A stretch of 64,000 nt of DNA, taken from positions 92,558,273-92,622,272 of the forward strand of contig CM053031.1 of NCBI GenBank assembly GCA_028564925.1. The letters run 5' to 3'. This DNA is from Lithobates sylvaticus (taxonomy: Eukaryota > Chordata > Amphibia > Anura > Ranidae). The number at the start of each line of letters is the position of its first letter. The first letter of the stretch is position 1. Made by a program: the position numbers and the translations under genes. Below are positions 1 to 11,130 of this stretch, one piece after another. The notes under the pieces were generated by a model. It was given only the letters and a program-made list of their open reading frames with translations, was not told where the DNA came from and searched no databases.

Positions 1-1020
1 ATTTCCTGCTAAAGAACATGAAGTAAAAGGAAACGTCTACAAAGTAAGGGGAACTCCCCTCTTAGGAAGTTTTCCCCAGAATAGGTGTCCCATTCAAAGA
101 TTTACCTTTACCTCTTGTTCTGAGGACAAATGTAAACTTTTAGATTTCCCAACATTTTCAGAAACAATAGCCAACAGGGAGAATAGAGAAGTTGAATCTT
201 CCAAGTGGGATTCTAACCCTTCCCCATTCTATCCAAAAATAAAAAAAAAAAAAAAAAGATTTGGCCTACAAAGTAGAGGGTCAAATGGAGTAAACTAATG
301 GGTGAAGTTACTTGCGCTATTTCCGAGACACTGTTATTATGACTAAGCAAACAAAGTTAAATGTATTTCCGTCAGCTGTTCTCATTAATTTCTTCTGTTA
401 TTCCATTTTATAGAAAGCCATTATGTGACTTTGTATAATGTAGTCTAGTATGTTTCATTTCTGTATGTCAACAAACACATCACTTTATCCTGCAATGTGT
501 GACTACTCTGTCACTTGGTTTTTATAAGGCTGATGGTCTAGCTTCTGCTGTGGATATTCCCTTGTCATGGAGGACATTCTCCAGAGACAGATTTGTGCTC
601 AACAAAAAACATCTTTAAAAAGAACAAATATGACCTTAGGGTAGTCGGAGTTTGTAATCAGTTATTATAGTCATCCACTGCCTAGACACCAAAGTAACGA
701 GGAAATGAATGCTGGATACCAGACACTTTCTTCCAGTGCCATGGGGTATTCTCTCTACTGAGCTGCAGACGAATTAGGAAAACTCATTTGAAACTCTGCG
801 TTTTTTTCACCAGCCAGGGAGAGACTAATTTAGATTGCAACTCTAATTGCTAGCAAAAGAGTAATGTTGTAACTTGGCAGGAATAGAAATAGTTTATTCT
901 TTTTGTTTGTATTGTACAGCTGCACAGTGGGGTTCCAGTTGGGATTATAGATCACTAGTGTGTGTGTCATACAACAGCTTAACAATGCAATGAAAAGTAA
1001 CAGAATAGCTCTATATCAGA
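1..1020. other. Unassigned non-coding DNA
   Basis: No ORF of note, terminal repeats or recognisable element. AT-rich single-copy-looking sequence with a short A-run near 239-257. Nothing supports a gene here. Confidence 0.5.
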
Positions 1021-1023
1021 AAG

Positions 1024-1454
1024 ACCCCTTTCACACTGGGGCGATTTGCAGGCGATACAGCGCTAAAAATAGCGCCTGCAAAGCGCCCTGAAAGAGCCGC
1101 TGCTTTGTCTCCAATGTGAAAGCCCAGAGGGCTTTCACACTGGAGCGGTGCGCTGGCAGTACGGTAAAAAGAGTCCTGCTAGCAGTATCTTTAGAGCGGT
1201 GAAGGAGCGGTGTGTATACCGCTCCTTCACTGCTCCTGCCCATTGAAATTAATGGGGCAGCGCGGCTATACTGTCGGCAAAGCGCTGCTGCAACAGCTCT
1301 TGCGGTGGTTTTAACCCTTTCTCGGACACTAGTGGGGTGTTAAAATTGCCCCGCTAGCAGCCGAATAGCGCCGCTAAAATGATGGTAAAGTGGCGTTAAA
1401 AATAGCGCCGTTTTACCGCCGGCGCCAGCACCGCCCCAGTGTGAAAGGTGCCTA
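1024..1454. mobile_element. Short inverted-repeat element (MITE-like), copy 1
   Basis: The left end reads CCCTTTCACACTGGGGCG and the right end is its reverse complement, CGCCCCAGTGTGAAAGG. The interior repeats the same theme (GGGCTTTCACACTGGAGCGG near 1129-1148) and is rich in GCGC motifs. There is no coding capacity. I infer a non-autonomous DNA element; I recall ends of the CTTTCACACTG type as common in frog repeats, but the superfamily is not evident here. Confidence 0.7.
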
Positions 1455-1458
1455 AGTC

Positions 1459-1826
1459 TGCTTTCACACTGAGGCGCTTTGCAGGTGCTAAAGTGCTAAA
1501 AATAGCACCTGCAAAGCGCCCTAAAACAGCCGCTCAATTCACTCAAATGTGAAAGCAGCGAGGGCTTTCACACTGGAGCGGTGTGCTTGCAGGACGGTCA
1601 AAAAAGACATGCAAGCCACATCTTTGGAGCGCTGTAGGAGCGGTGTATAAAGTGCCCCTTCCCATTGAAATCCAATGGGGCAGCGCTGCAAACCTGGCAG
1701 TTTTAACCCTTTTCCGGGCGCTAGTGGGGGTTAAAGCCACTCCGCTGCTAAAACTATGGTAAAGCACCTCTAAATATAGCGGCGCTTTACCGATAGCGCC
1801 CGCCCGCCTCAGTGTGAAAACAGCCT
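1459..1826. mobile_element. Short inverted-repeat element, copy 2
   Basis: It lies directly after copy 1, in the same orientation and with the same internal order: terminal CTTTCACACTGAGGCG, GCGCCCT block, a second internal CTTTCACACTGGAGCGG, then terminal CGCCTCAGTGTGAAA. Copy 2 is shorter and diverged from copy 1. The pair forms a head-to-tail dimer, from insertion side by side or duplication. Confidence 0.7.
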
Positions 1827-2077
1827 AAAGTTTAGATGAAAGTGCATCCCCATTATTGTCATTGCTATTTATCACTTTTTGAGGGAATGGTCTTTATTTC
1901 TGTTTTAAAACAAGAGGGCAGGAGGCAGCTTGCAGATGCTACTTACTGTAAAAAAATGGATTATGATCTGATTATGATTTTACTTAACAACTTGAAGGTG
2001 TCATTAAAAAACTACCAACCCATCTGCATTCAGAATTTAACAGTGCAATTCCAGATAATCCAAAAATTGTAAACTTC

Positions 2078-3022
2078 TACAAGGGAGCTCTGATAAGTAC
2101 CGAGCCTTACCCAGAAAAAATTGAGCAAGGAATCTGTAAATTGCAGGGTGTACTGGCCAATTTGTTCTATATTCAATGGTGCAAAAATCAACTACCTATG
2201 ATTTTAACTTATCTTTCTTTTTCAGGTCCAAAATGAACATGGCAGCACCTCCAGACAAATTCAATGTGGAACACCATAGGACCATAATCAAGTTACTGTT
2301 TCTCCAAGGGAAAGGTGTGAAGCAGATCCATGATGAAATGTCACAAACTTTGGGAACAGTGGTCCTTCATACGCAACAGTTAAACGTTGGATTGCCAATT
2401 TTAAAACTGGCCATTTTGGTGTAGAAAGTGAGAAACCCCGTGGAAGGCCTGTTTCTGTCTCTGTGCTTGCAAATGTGAAAGCCATCCATCACATGATCAT
2501 GAAGGACCACCCAATATCAGCCAAAAGTATTGCTACTTATCTGGGAATATCAGATGAGAGAGTTGGTGCTATTATCCACAAAGACTTGGAAATGAGAAAA
2601 CTTGCAGCAAAGTGCAGCCCAGAACTTTTGACTTTTGCAGGCACAGAGACAGAAACAGGCCTTCCATTGGGTTTCTCACTTTCAACACCGAAATGGCCAG
2701 TTTTAAAATTGGCAACCCAATGTTGCATATGAAGGGCCACTGTCACCCAACGTTTCTTACATTTCATCATGGCTCTGCATCGCACCTTTCCCTTGGAGAA
2801 ACAGGAACTCAATCATGGTCCTATGCTCTTCCACAGTTTTTCTGGTGGTGCTGCCATGTTCACTTTGGACCTGAAAAAGAAAGGTAAGTTAAAATGATAG
2901 GTAGTTGATTTTTGCACCATTGAATATAGACAAATTGGCCAGTACACCTGCAATTTACAGCTTCCTCTCTCAGGTTTTTCTGGGTAAGGCTCAATATTTA
3001 TCAGCACCCCCTCGTATATGCT
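2078..3022. mobile_element. Mariner-derived foldback element
   Basis: The left arm (about 2078-2480) and right arm (about 2620-3022) are inverted copies of each other, separated by a spacer of about 140 bp. Both arms carry the TIR-side flank (GTGCAAAAATCAACTACC on the left, its complement on the right) and the start of a mariner-type transposase reading frame. The arrangement is a head-to-head duplication of the 5' half of one transposon. No C-terminal catalytic domain is present, so it cannot encode an active transposase. Confidence 0.75.
2232..2636 (+). pseudogene. Mariner transposase N-terminal fragment
   Basis: The frame starts MNMAAPPDKFNVEHHRTIIK and continues with GKGVKQIHDEMSQTLG, then in another frame with VKAIHHMIMKDH, SAKSIATYLGISDERVG and DLEMRKLAAK. 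This order matches the paired helix-turn-helix DNA-binding region of mariner transposases, from the first helix block to the MRKLSAKW-like motif just before the catalytic domain. The two parts are in different frames, with the break between about 2360 and 2460. After LLTF the sequence enters the inverted right arm, so the DD34D catalytic domain is absent. It is a plain DNA-transposon relic; the family call is from recalled motifs. Confidence 0.7.
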
Positions 3023-3070
3023 ACCCAATATCCCCAAGTCAGGAAATCCACGTAGAACCCTCAAAATGGT

Positions 3071-3541
3071 ATGCATACACTCACTGAACAAATCTCAGGC
3101 TTTGTAGAAAAAGTGTTGAAACCAATAGTTGGAAATACTGCTAGTTTTCTACAAGATACACCTGATTTTCTGAGCAAGCTCTGCAATATACTGCAATTAC
3201 CACCAAACACGTTTCTGATTAATATTAATGTAGACTGTCTTTACAGAAACTTCCTTCCCAAGGATGGGATTACTGTATGCCACAGATTCCTATCATTCTC
3301 ACCAGACCACAAATATAATACTGAGAATGTTACACAGCTCGTTGAATTAATTCTAACACATGGCTATTTCACTTACAATAGTTACTGTTATCGTCAGTGT
3401 ATGGGTACTGCTATGGGGAGCAAAATGGCACCCCAATATGCCAATGTATTTTTGGCAGACCTGGAGTACAAATGCCTCAACAAAATACAACAAAAGACAT
3501 CAAAAGACACAAATAGTGTATATACTTGTGGGCAGATGTGA
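3071..3541 (+). pseudogene. Penelope-like reverse transcriptase fragment
   Basis: A 156-residue ORF with FVEKVLKPIVGNTASFLQD, DTPDFLSKL, ININVDCLYRN, LILTHGYF and CMGTAMGSKMAPQYANVFLA. The GTAMG-x-x-AP-x-YAN block and the DV-x-LY-x-N block upstream are typical of Penelope-like element reverse transcriptases (RT motifs A to B region). The fragment lacks the YxDD-containing palm end and the GIY-YIG endonuclease. It has no intact start and is flanked on the 5' side by the mariner foldback. It is a truncated retroelement relic. Confidence 0.75.
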
Positions 3542-3694
3542 GTGCTTTTTTAATTATTGCCCCTCCTTGAGTGATGTAGTAGGTGGAGTTAGTGCCCCAT
3601 TTACTGTATATGTCAGCTGTGTGTGTGGGGCCCAGTAAATTTGGGGTATGAGAACAAGAATCCCCTGACCAGCATGGTGTACCCCCATGGACTG

Positions 3695-3970
3695 ACTTAT
3701 CCCTCGTTCACTGAATGCGGATCTGAAATTGTGTGACTTCAGGTGCAACTTGGCTGACATCTATGCAATTTCATGTACAGATGTCTGTGTGTTGCACCTG
3801 AAATTGCAAAATATAGTGCAGGAACTTTTTTTTTCAAATCGATGCGGCACTGCAAAGTCACCGTTGCATCGGTTTGAACATTTCCATTGCCGACAATAGG
3901 GTGCGACTTGTCATGTAATTTGGACCTGTCAATCGCATGACAAGTCGCATTGGTGTGAACAGGGGCTTAG
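3695..3970. mobile_element. Degenerate short repeat element
   Basis: Contains repeated and inverted GTTGCACCTGAAATTGC / GACTTCAGGTGCAACTTGG blocks and a right end TTGGTGTGAACAGGGGCTTA. That end is like the right ends of short inverted-repeat elements elsewhere in this window (for example 5650-5933). No coding capacity. The left boundary is uncertain. Confidence 0.45.
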
Positions 3971-5649
3971 AGAGACATAGTCCTCTGTGAAGCTGAATCA
4001 CTGGGGTATTCAGAGTTGGACACTGGAAGCAGAAAGAGAAACCTTGGCCCCCTAAACCTGACCTAGCAGGTCCCATTGCTTTATTTAGAACAGCCTCTGG
4101 GCCTATGGAGGATCACCCTTTGTGTAAGGGAAGAATACACCCTGAGTGAGAAACATCTGAATAAGGAGACGGAAACATCTGGGAAGATGGATGTAATGGT
4201 TCTGGGACTTATGTGAGTGTTCTGCACTTGAGAAACTACTGTTCAGAATGTCATGTACTAAGGAATAACGCTTTATGCTGAGACTTCTATTAAGTGAATT
4301 ATGAGAATAGATGTCATGCTGTAAAGGATCTGTGTTTACCAGAAATGTACTGACCTGTAATTGAGTTGTACAATAAAGAAATAAAACGTTTTTTTGGACT
4401 GGACATTCTATTATGATGGATAATGGGCCCTTAGCAGGGAACATGTAAAGGTGGGCTTCAGGCCAAGGAGAGTGTGACATAGTATGGTGGAGTATCTCCA
4501 AAACAACAGGTCAGTGATTATCCCATTTGAGATGAAGCAGGAGAGTACCTGGGCTACCATCAATCCAGGTCCCTTACATGCTATCGCTATTCTGATATTT
4601 TCATTATATGGACAGAAGATGAAGAAAAATAAAAAAAAAACACAAAGATGGTCATCAGCCAACCACCAAACCTAAATTATTAAGTAGCAATCTGCATTCT
4701 GATTATAGGGATGCAAACAAGGGAACAAAACTGTCTATGTTTGGTTCTTAAAGGGTAATTTTAAAATACTCATGAAAAGGAGAACTTTTGAACTATGAAT
4801 GATAATTGTATTTGACACAAGAGATCATGGACTATATCTGTTTTCTAAATCCCTAACCAACAATTCGATGACCATGCTCACCTCTGCGACTTTTACTATC
4901 TCCTCTCCTTCTACAACCCATTCCTTTTTTATGTTACCAGTTGTTCCAGTTTAATTATTGTGCGTGTGTTTTCTCGGATATTGTCCTAGAGTGATTCTGA
5001 AGTCAAGATTTTAGCTAAATGTATTCTCTGCATTTAGGTAAAACACTCCCCACTAACTATCCTCTGCTCCACCATCGCTAAACACTTCCCTTTCTCCTCT
5101 CACTGTGTTCCTGAAACACAGAGAAGGGCCCAGTTCTGAAACTGAAAGGTGAGTCCTACAACAATTCAAAGCAGAACAGTTGCTGCATTGCTCAGGAGGT
5201 TTGGATGTCTGTACAGAGTTCTCACATTGGATACTTTGCATAGGAATTGAAGTAGTAAATAGCGGTTATAAATCTGCACAGGTGACCACACTGTATGACA
5301 CCCTTAAAGCTACCCTATCCTCTGCCATGTAGATGAACTGTAGCCAATATTAATTCTGACTCCATCTTACACTTCCTGTCTGTCCCAAGCTGCTCCTATA
5401 TTTAATTTTCATGTTTGGTTTCCCATTTCTATAACTTGCCTGTGAGCTGTCACCAGCAAAGGCAATCATGAGGAGCACAACCTGGGAGAGTCCTGCAGCC
5501 AATGTGTTTCCCGCTCATAGGGTTCCTGGTTAAATGAATATCCTTATATGTATATGTAAATGCCTATATGCCTATATATGGTGTGCTGTATATTTCCAGT
5601 TAGCACATTGTGTCAATATTATGCAAATAATGGTGCGCTTATTCAACAC
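3971..5649. other. Unassigned non-coding DNA
   Basis: No element ends or protein motifs recognised. A minus-strand ORF at 4103-4501 has no recognisable domain and low-complexity composition. AATAAA-type signals around 4373-4384 are not linked to any coding sequence. Confidence 0.4.
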
Positions 5650-5933
5650 TAAGGCTCCGTTCACATCTAGGTGTATGGGGGCGACAATTGCGATAAAAGC
5701 GTGCAAATAGAATCCCAGGATGCCAGTCGCCCAAAAAGAAGCTCATTCATACATCTTTTGGGCGACAGGTGTCCCGCGATTCTGTTCGCACGTTTTTATC
5801 ACGATTATCGCCGGAAAATCGCGCCGTGTTTGGGGTGCTATTGAAAGCGACGGGCAATGCACCGGGAACGCACGGGCGTCCCGTGATTTTCCGCTATTGC
5901 GAATTAAGAATGCAGAGATGTGAACGTAGCCTA
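5650..5933. mobile_element. Short inverted-repeat element (MITE-like)
   Basis: Left end TAAGGCTCCGTTCACATCT and right end AGATGTGAACGTAGCCTA are imperfect inverted repeats. The interior is GC-rich (GATTATCGCC, GGGCGACAGG) and non-coding. Inferred non-autonomous DNA element. Confidence 0.65.
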
Positions 5934-6327
5934 AATGTAAATTCTATAAAGAGTCTAACTCCACATCTAAACATAGATTATAAAGTGCAATAGTGAAAAA
6001 AACAATATTAAGAAAAACAGTAAAAATAAAAGTCCAAATAGTGATAAATATCCAAAAAATTATGATTCTGAAATGAGTGGATGTCCCTCTCATTTGCAAA
6101 TAAGTCATGCAGTCTGTGCCACAGATTAATAAATGTGCAATCACCACCACCATCCACCTCTGAGTGAATTGGCAGCTCACCTCTATTTAAGCCTTGTGTA
6201 TAAATAAAAGGAGATCTTCACTCATTAGGACCACCAGCTTTGGTGATTAAGGACACACACTTTCTTTGGAAATCGATTCTCAGCTAATGCTCAGAATATA
6301 TAAAAAGATTTAATTGCGCAATACCGT
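5934..6327. other. Unassigned repeat-like flank, split by the nested element
   Basis: A/T-rich sequence ending TTTAATTGCGCAATACCG. After the 6328-13303 insertion the other flank reads CCAATTTATTAAAACATAAG. The string TTTAATTGCGCA recurs at the end of the insertion in the DIRS fossil (near 47290), so this flank may belong to the same repeat family. That link is inference from one short match. Confidence 0.35.
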
Positions 6328-6700
6328 TTAACCTCCCTGGCGGTATGATTACCGTATATACTCGAGTATAGGCCGTTCCGAGTATAAGCCGAGGCCCCTA
6401 ATTCACCACAAAAAATGGGAAAACTGCATTGACCCGTGTATAAGCCGAGGGTACAAAATGCAGCAGCTGTAAGTGTACTGTAAGTGGAAAAGAGGGTCAG
6501 CAATGCCCATCTGCAGCTGCCTGTCCCCTGTACAGACCCCCCCGTGTCCCCATTGCAGCCTACCTGTGCCGATCTGCGGGTCCTGTGCCATCCGTCCTTG
6601 TGCCCTCCGTCCTGAATGAATGAATGAATGATTTGTATAGCGCTGCAACTGCGAACTGAATCGCCTCGAGGCGCTTGATCCGACCTGCGTTGATTCCTTC

Positions 6701-8383
6701 TTAGAAGAGGTAGGTCTTGAGTTTTTTCCTGAAGGCCTGATGGTCTTTTTCAAAGCGGATGTTCGTAGGTAGAGCGTTCCATAGCCGTGGTCCTTGGACT
6801 GCAAATCTTCGTTCTCCCCTTGACTTGTACCGAGATTTGGGGATGAGGAGGAGGTTTTGGTTGTTAGATCGGAGGTTGCGATTGGGGGTGTAGTGTTGTA
6901 TTTTTTCGCATAAGTATTGAGGAGCATCTCCTTGAGCGCATTTGTGGGTCAAGCAGAGGGTCTTGAATGTGATCCGATTCTTTACGGTTAGCCAATGGAG
7001 GGTCCTCAGGGATGGGGAGATGGATTCCCATGGTTTTTTTCCTGTGACTAGTCTTGCTGCCGTGTTTTGAACGACTTGAAGTCGTGCAATCTGGAATTTA
7101 GGTAGTCCTATGTAGAGGGAGTTTGCGTAGTCGAGTCGAGAGTTGATGATTGTTCCTACCACTATGGCTTTGTCCTTTTCTGGAATGAAGGGGATGAGTC
7201 TACGTAGCAGGCGTAGAAGGTGGTAGGATCCGCTGACTACTGATCCTATTTGTGCATTCATTGACATTTCTGAATCGAAGATGACTCCGAGACTTTTGGC
7301 TTTTATGCTTAGGGGGATGGTCTGTCCAAGGATGGTGGGCGGAGTCCATGGTATCGTAGATTCAGTTTTCCGGTTTGCATTTAGGAGAAGGAGTTCTGTT
7401 TTGGTTCCGTTAAGTTTGAGTGAGCTTGTGGACATCCAGTCGTCTATCGATGTGAGGCATTTTTCTAATTCCTGATATTGGTCTTTTTGTCCGGGGATCC
7501 GAAGGTAGAGTTGAGTATCATCTGCGTATGAATGGAAGCATAGGTCTGATTTGCTGATGATTTTTAGGAGTGAACGGATGTAAATGTTGAAGAGCACGGG
7601 TGATAAAGGTGATCCTTGAGGGACTCCATAGGAGACTGCACGGGATTCAGAGGTGAAGGCTCCAAGTTTCACTGTCTGTGACCGATTTCCTAAGAAGGAA
7701 GTGAACCATGGTAAGTCTGAATCTGTGACTCCTGCTACTTCTTTGAGGCGGGTGAGTAGAGTGTTGTGATCCAATGTGTCAAATGCTGCACTAAGGTCCA
7801 GGAGTACCAGGAGACATGATTCTCCATCATCTGCTGCTTCCAAGGCATCATCCCATATTTTGAGGAGAGCTGTTTCTGTGCCATGGCCTGGGCGGAAGCC
7901 TGATTGCAGAGGGTCCAGGAGATTGTGTGTGTCCAGATGGAGTTGTAGCTGTTGTACCACTGCTTTCTCCATAATCTTGGAGATGGTGTTCAAGCTAGTT
8001 ATCAGTCTTCGGTGGTTGGGGTTTCTTGGATCCAAGTTGGGTTTCTTTAGGAGGGGTTTGACAATGCCTTGCTTGAGGGAGTTAGGAACAATTCCTTCTT
8101 TGAATGACTGATTAATGAGTAGCGTTATAGTGGGTGCCAGGATGTCAGAGCATTCTTTCAGAAGTTTTGTGGGATGATATCGTTGGGTGAAGTGCTGTCT
8201 CGGAGGCTTCTGGTGATGTTTCTTGTGGTCTCTATGGCGATCAGGGTCAGCGAAAACTTCGGTGGTTGTGCAATGTTTGAATCGGCTTCCTCTTTTTGGA
8301 TGCAGTTGGTTGTATTTTTCTGTTGGATATTTTCCCGAATGCTGTCGATTTTGTCGATAAAAAATCCGATAACTCATTGCCAA
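6701..8383 (-). pseudogene. L2 LINE reverse transcriptase region
   Basis: A 560-residue open stretch encoding the RT and C-terminal part of L2 ORF2. Visible motifs in order: [49 protein letters not shown] (near residue 155), LLVLLDLSAAFDTLDHNTLL (first catalytic Asp in AAFDT), YGVPQGSPLSPVLFNIY and the active-site box YADDTQLY. The C-terminal region has RLDYANSLYIGLP and SLRTLHWL, and ends KLKTYLF before a stop, as in complete L2 proteins. It would act as target-primed reverse transcriptase. The N-terminal ~60 residues of this ORF are out of the RT frame: the true upstream frame shifts between about 8200 and 8380. The catalytic residues are intact. Confidence 0.85.
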
Positions 8384-8432
8384 ATTCTTGAGTTTCGTTG
8401 GTAGGGGGCTCTAGGCAGGTAGGGTTCATAGT

Positions 8433-9520
8433 CTAAGCGACTAGTTTGAATAGTTCACGAGGGCGGTTTAGGGCTTTTGTGATGGTGTTTGAGAAGTGTT
8501 CTTTTTTTGCTTTGAAGATAGCTTTGTGATATTTCATTGTGAGAGTATTGTAGTTTGTGTGGTCTTCTTTAGAAGAGTTTCTTTTCCAGGCTCTTTCAGC
8601 TCTTCTGCGTTCCTGCTTCAGTAGAGTAAGAGTTCCATTAAACCATCCAGAGTTCTTATTGCGGATGAGTGTTCTGCGTTTTGGAGCGATTGCGTCTGCT
8701 GTTTGTAGTAACGCTTTGTTTAAGGAGTTGAGTGTTTTTTCCGTCGAGTGGTTTAAATTTAAAGTTGTTATTTTGTTGGATAGTGTAGTTTTGAAGAGTT
8801 CCGAGTGTAGTTTCTTCTGAGATCTGGTCCAGTATGTCGTTGAGTGGTTCGGTTTCTGGATGGTGTTGTTGGTGGTGATTTCGAATTTGATGGCGTGATG
8901 GTCAGTCCATGGTAGCGGCGAGTTGATGAGTATGTTGATGCTGATATTTTGTTCGAAGATGAGGTCCAGAGTGTGTCCTGAACCATGCGTTGGAGAATTT
9001 ATCAGTTGTTGAAGACCTAGTTCTTCCAGTTGGTTTATGCAGGCAGAGGCGATGGGGTCTTTGGTGTTGTTTGCCCAGAGATTGAAATCTCCAAGTACCA
9101 GAACGTTTTTGGTTTTCAGGGTGTGCATTGAAATAAATTCGGTGAAGGTATCAGGAGATTTGTCTTTGGTCCTGGTGGTCTGTAGCATAGCAGTATATGA
9201 ATGCTGTCTTGGGGTGTTGTTTGCAGCTGTAAAGAAAGTGTCTCCATAAAAGGCACTGGGTGCTGTAGCGTGGGTTTGCCGAGCGTAAGGTGAGATTTGA
9301 AGATCACTGCTAGGCCTCCTCCTTTTTTTCCTATTCTATGCTCCGTTAGGATCCTGTATTTTTCAGGGACCAATTCGGTTAGGATGGTGTTGCAGTCGGG
9401 TGTTAGCCAGCTTTCTGTGATGAAGTTGTTTTGGGTGATGAAGTCGTGGACTTCTTGTCTGTGCTTGACTGCCGATCTGGTGTTAATCAAGGCGCATGTT
9501 AAGTGTTGCGGCTGAGTTGG
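8433..9520 (-). pseudogene. L2 LINE AP endonuclease region
   Basis: APE-type endonuclease that nicks target DNA for target-primed reverse transcription. The first part (about 9520-9170) shows ALINTRSAVKHRQEVHDF, the catalytic-Glu motif TESWL, then KKGGGLAVIF and HILLCYRPPGPK. The second part, in a different frame from 9188 down, shows VLVLGDFNLW, the SPTHGSGHTLDLIF block and TDHHAIKFEI, with the conserved DH pair. The frame change lies at about 9120-9188. An in-frame TAG at about 8441-8433 separates this region from the following linker MNPTCLEPPTNE. Otherwise it is continuous, so the copy is moderately old rather than ancient. Confidence 0.8.
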
Positions 9521-9699
9521 GGTCTTCCTTTGATTGGTGGTTGATTGAGGGTTGATCTTTAGTAATTGCTCTTTTTGTAGTATTTTTTGAATGGGCGTTG
9601 GCAATGTTGAGGTGATGTTTCTTAGCCTGCGAAGGGTTTCCGCTGAGTATTTGTAGATGCACATGCTGAGAGAGCAAAAAAAATAGAAGTATGATGATG

Positions 9700-11130
9700 G
9701 TGATATTGATTTGGCGACGATGTGGTTGCTGAGGAGATGATGGTCCTGCGAGATGTGGCGACGATGTGGTTGCTGAGGGGATGATGGTCCTGCGAGATGT
9801 GACTGACGATGATCCTTCAAGATGCGGCTGTTGATGTGGCGACGATGTGGATGCTGAGGAGATGATGGTCCTGCGGGATGTGGCTGATGAAGGTCCTGAA
9901 GATGTAGTTGCTGAGGAGATGATGGTCCTGCGAGATGTGGCTGATGAGGGTCCTGCGAGATGTAGTTGCTGAGGAGATGATGGTCCTGCAAGATGTGACT
10001 GACGAGGGTCCTGCGAGATGTGACGACGGTGTGAATGCTAAGGAGATGATGGTCCTGCGAGATGTGGCGACGATGTGGTTGCTGAGGAGATGATGGTCCT
10101 GCGAGATGTGGCTGACGATGGTCCTCCGAGATGCGGCTGTCAGTGTGGCGACGATGTGGAAGCTGAGGAGATGATGGTCCTGCGAGATGTGGCTGTCGAT
10201 GTAGCGACGGTGTGGTGGCTGCGGTGATGATGGTCCTGCGGGATGTGGCTGATGAAGGTCCTGCGAGATGTAGTTGCTGAGGAGATGATGATCCTGCGAG
10301 ATGTGACTGACGAAGGTCCTGCGAGATGTGGCGACGGTGTGGTTCCTGAGGAGATGATGTTCCTGCGAGATATGGCGACGATGTGGTTGCTGAGGGGATG
10401 ATGGTCCTGCGAGATGTGGCGACGATGTGGTTGCTGAGGAGATGATGGTCCTGCGAGATGTGGCTGACGATGGTCCTCCGAGCTGCGGCTGTCGATGTGG
10501 CGACGATGTGGATGCTGAGTAGATGATGGTCCTGCGAGATGTGGCTGTCGATGTAGCGATGGTGTGGTGGCTGCGGTGAGGATGGTCCTGCGAGATGTAG
10601 TTGCTGAGGAGATGATGGTCCTGCGAGATGTGACTGACGAAGGTCCTGCGAGATGTGGCGACGGTGTGGTTCCTGAAGAGATGATGTTCCTGCGAGATGT
10701 GGCGACGATGTGGTTGCTGAGGGGATGATGGTCCTGCGAGATTTGACTGACGATGATCCTCCAAAATGCGGCTGTTGATGTGGCGACGATGTGGATGCTG
10801 AGGAGATGATGGTCCTGCGATATGTGGCTGACAACGGTCTTGTAAGATATGGCTGTTGACGTGGCGATGCGGAGATGATGATCCTGAGAGATGTGGTTGA
10901 CGACGGTCCTGTGAGATGTGGTTGTTGATGTGGCGACGGTGCAATTGTTGAGAGATGATGGTCCTGCGGGATGTAGCTGGCGAAGGTCCGGCGAGATGTG
11001 GCGACGATGCAGCTGTAGTGGAGCTGATGGTCCAACTAGATGTGGTTGATGGCGGTCCTGCGAGGTGAGGTGGCGATGCCGTTGCTGAAGAGATGATTGT
11101 CCTGCACAATGTGGCTGACGATGGGGTGCT
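9700..11130 (-). repeat. Minisatellite in the L2 leader
   Basis: About 1.4 kb of head-to-tail units built on a 44-bp core, for example GATGATGGTCCTGCGAGATG followed by TGGCGACGATGTGG and TTGCTGAGGA, with longer compound units (GACTGACGATG and GCGGCTGTTGATG inserts). It is open in two minus-strand frames over most of its length (ORFs 9116-11035 and 9817-11319) because few unit variants contain stops. The peptide is HRRHISQDHHLLS-like, His/Ser-rich and repetitive. It sits directly upstream of the endonuclease, where an ORF1 or 5' UTR would be expected. Confidence 0.85.

Noticed and set aside
4103-4662. Minus-strand ORFs as a possible small gene
   Set aside because: No domain, no splice or promoter context, and composition like translated non-coding DNA.
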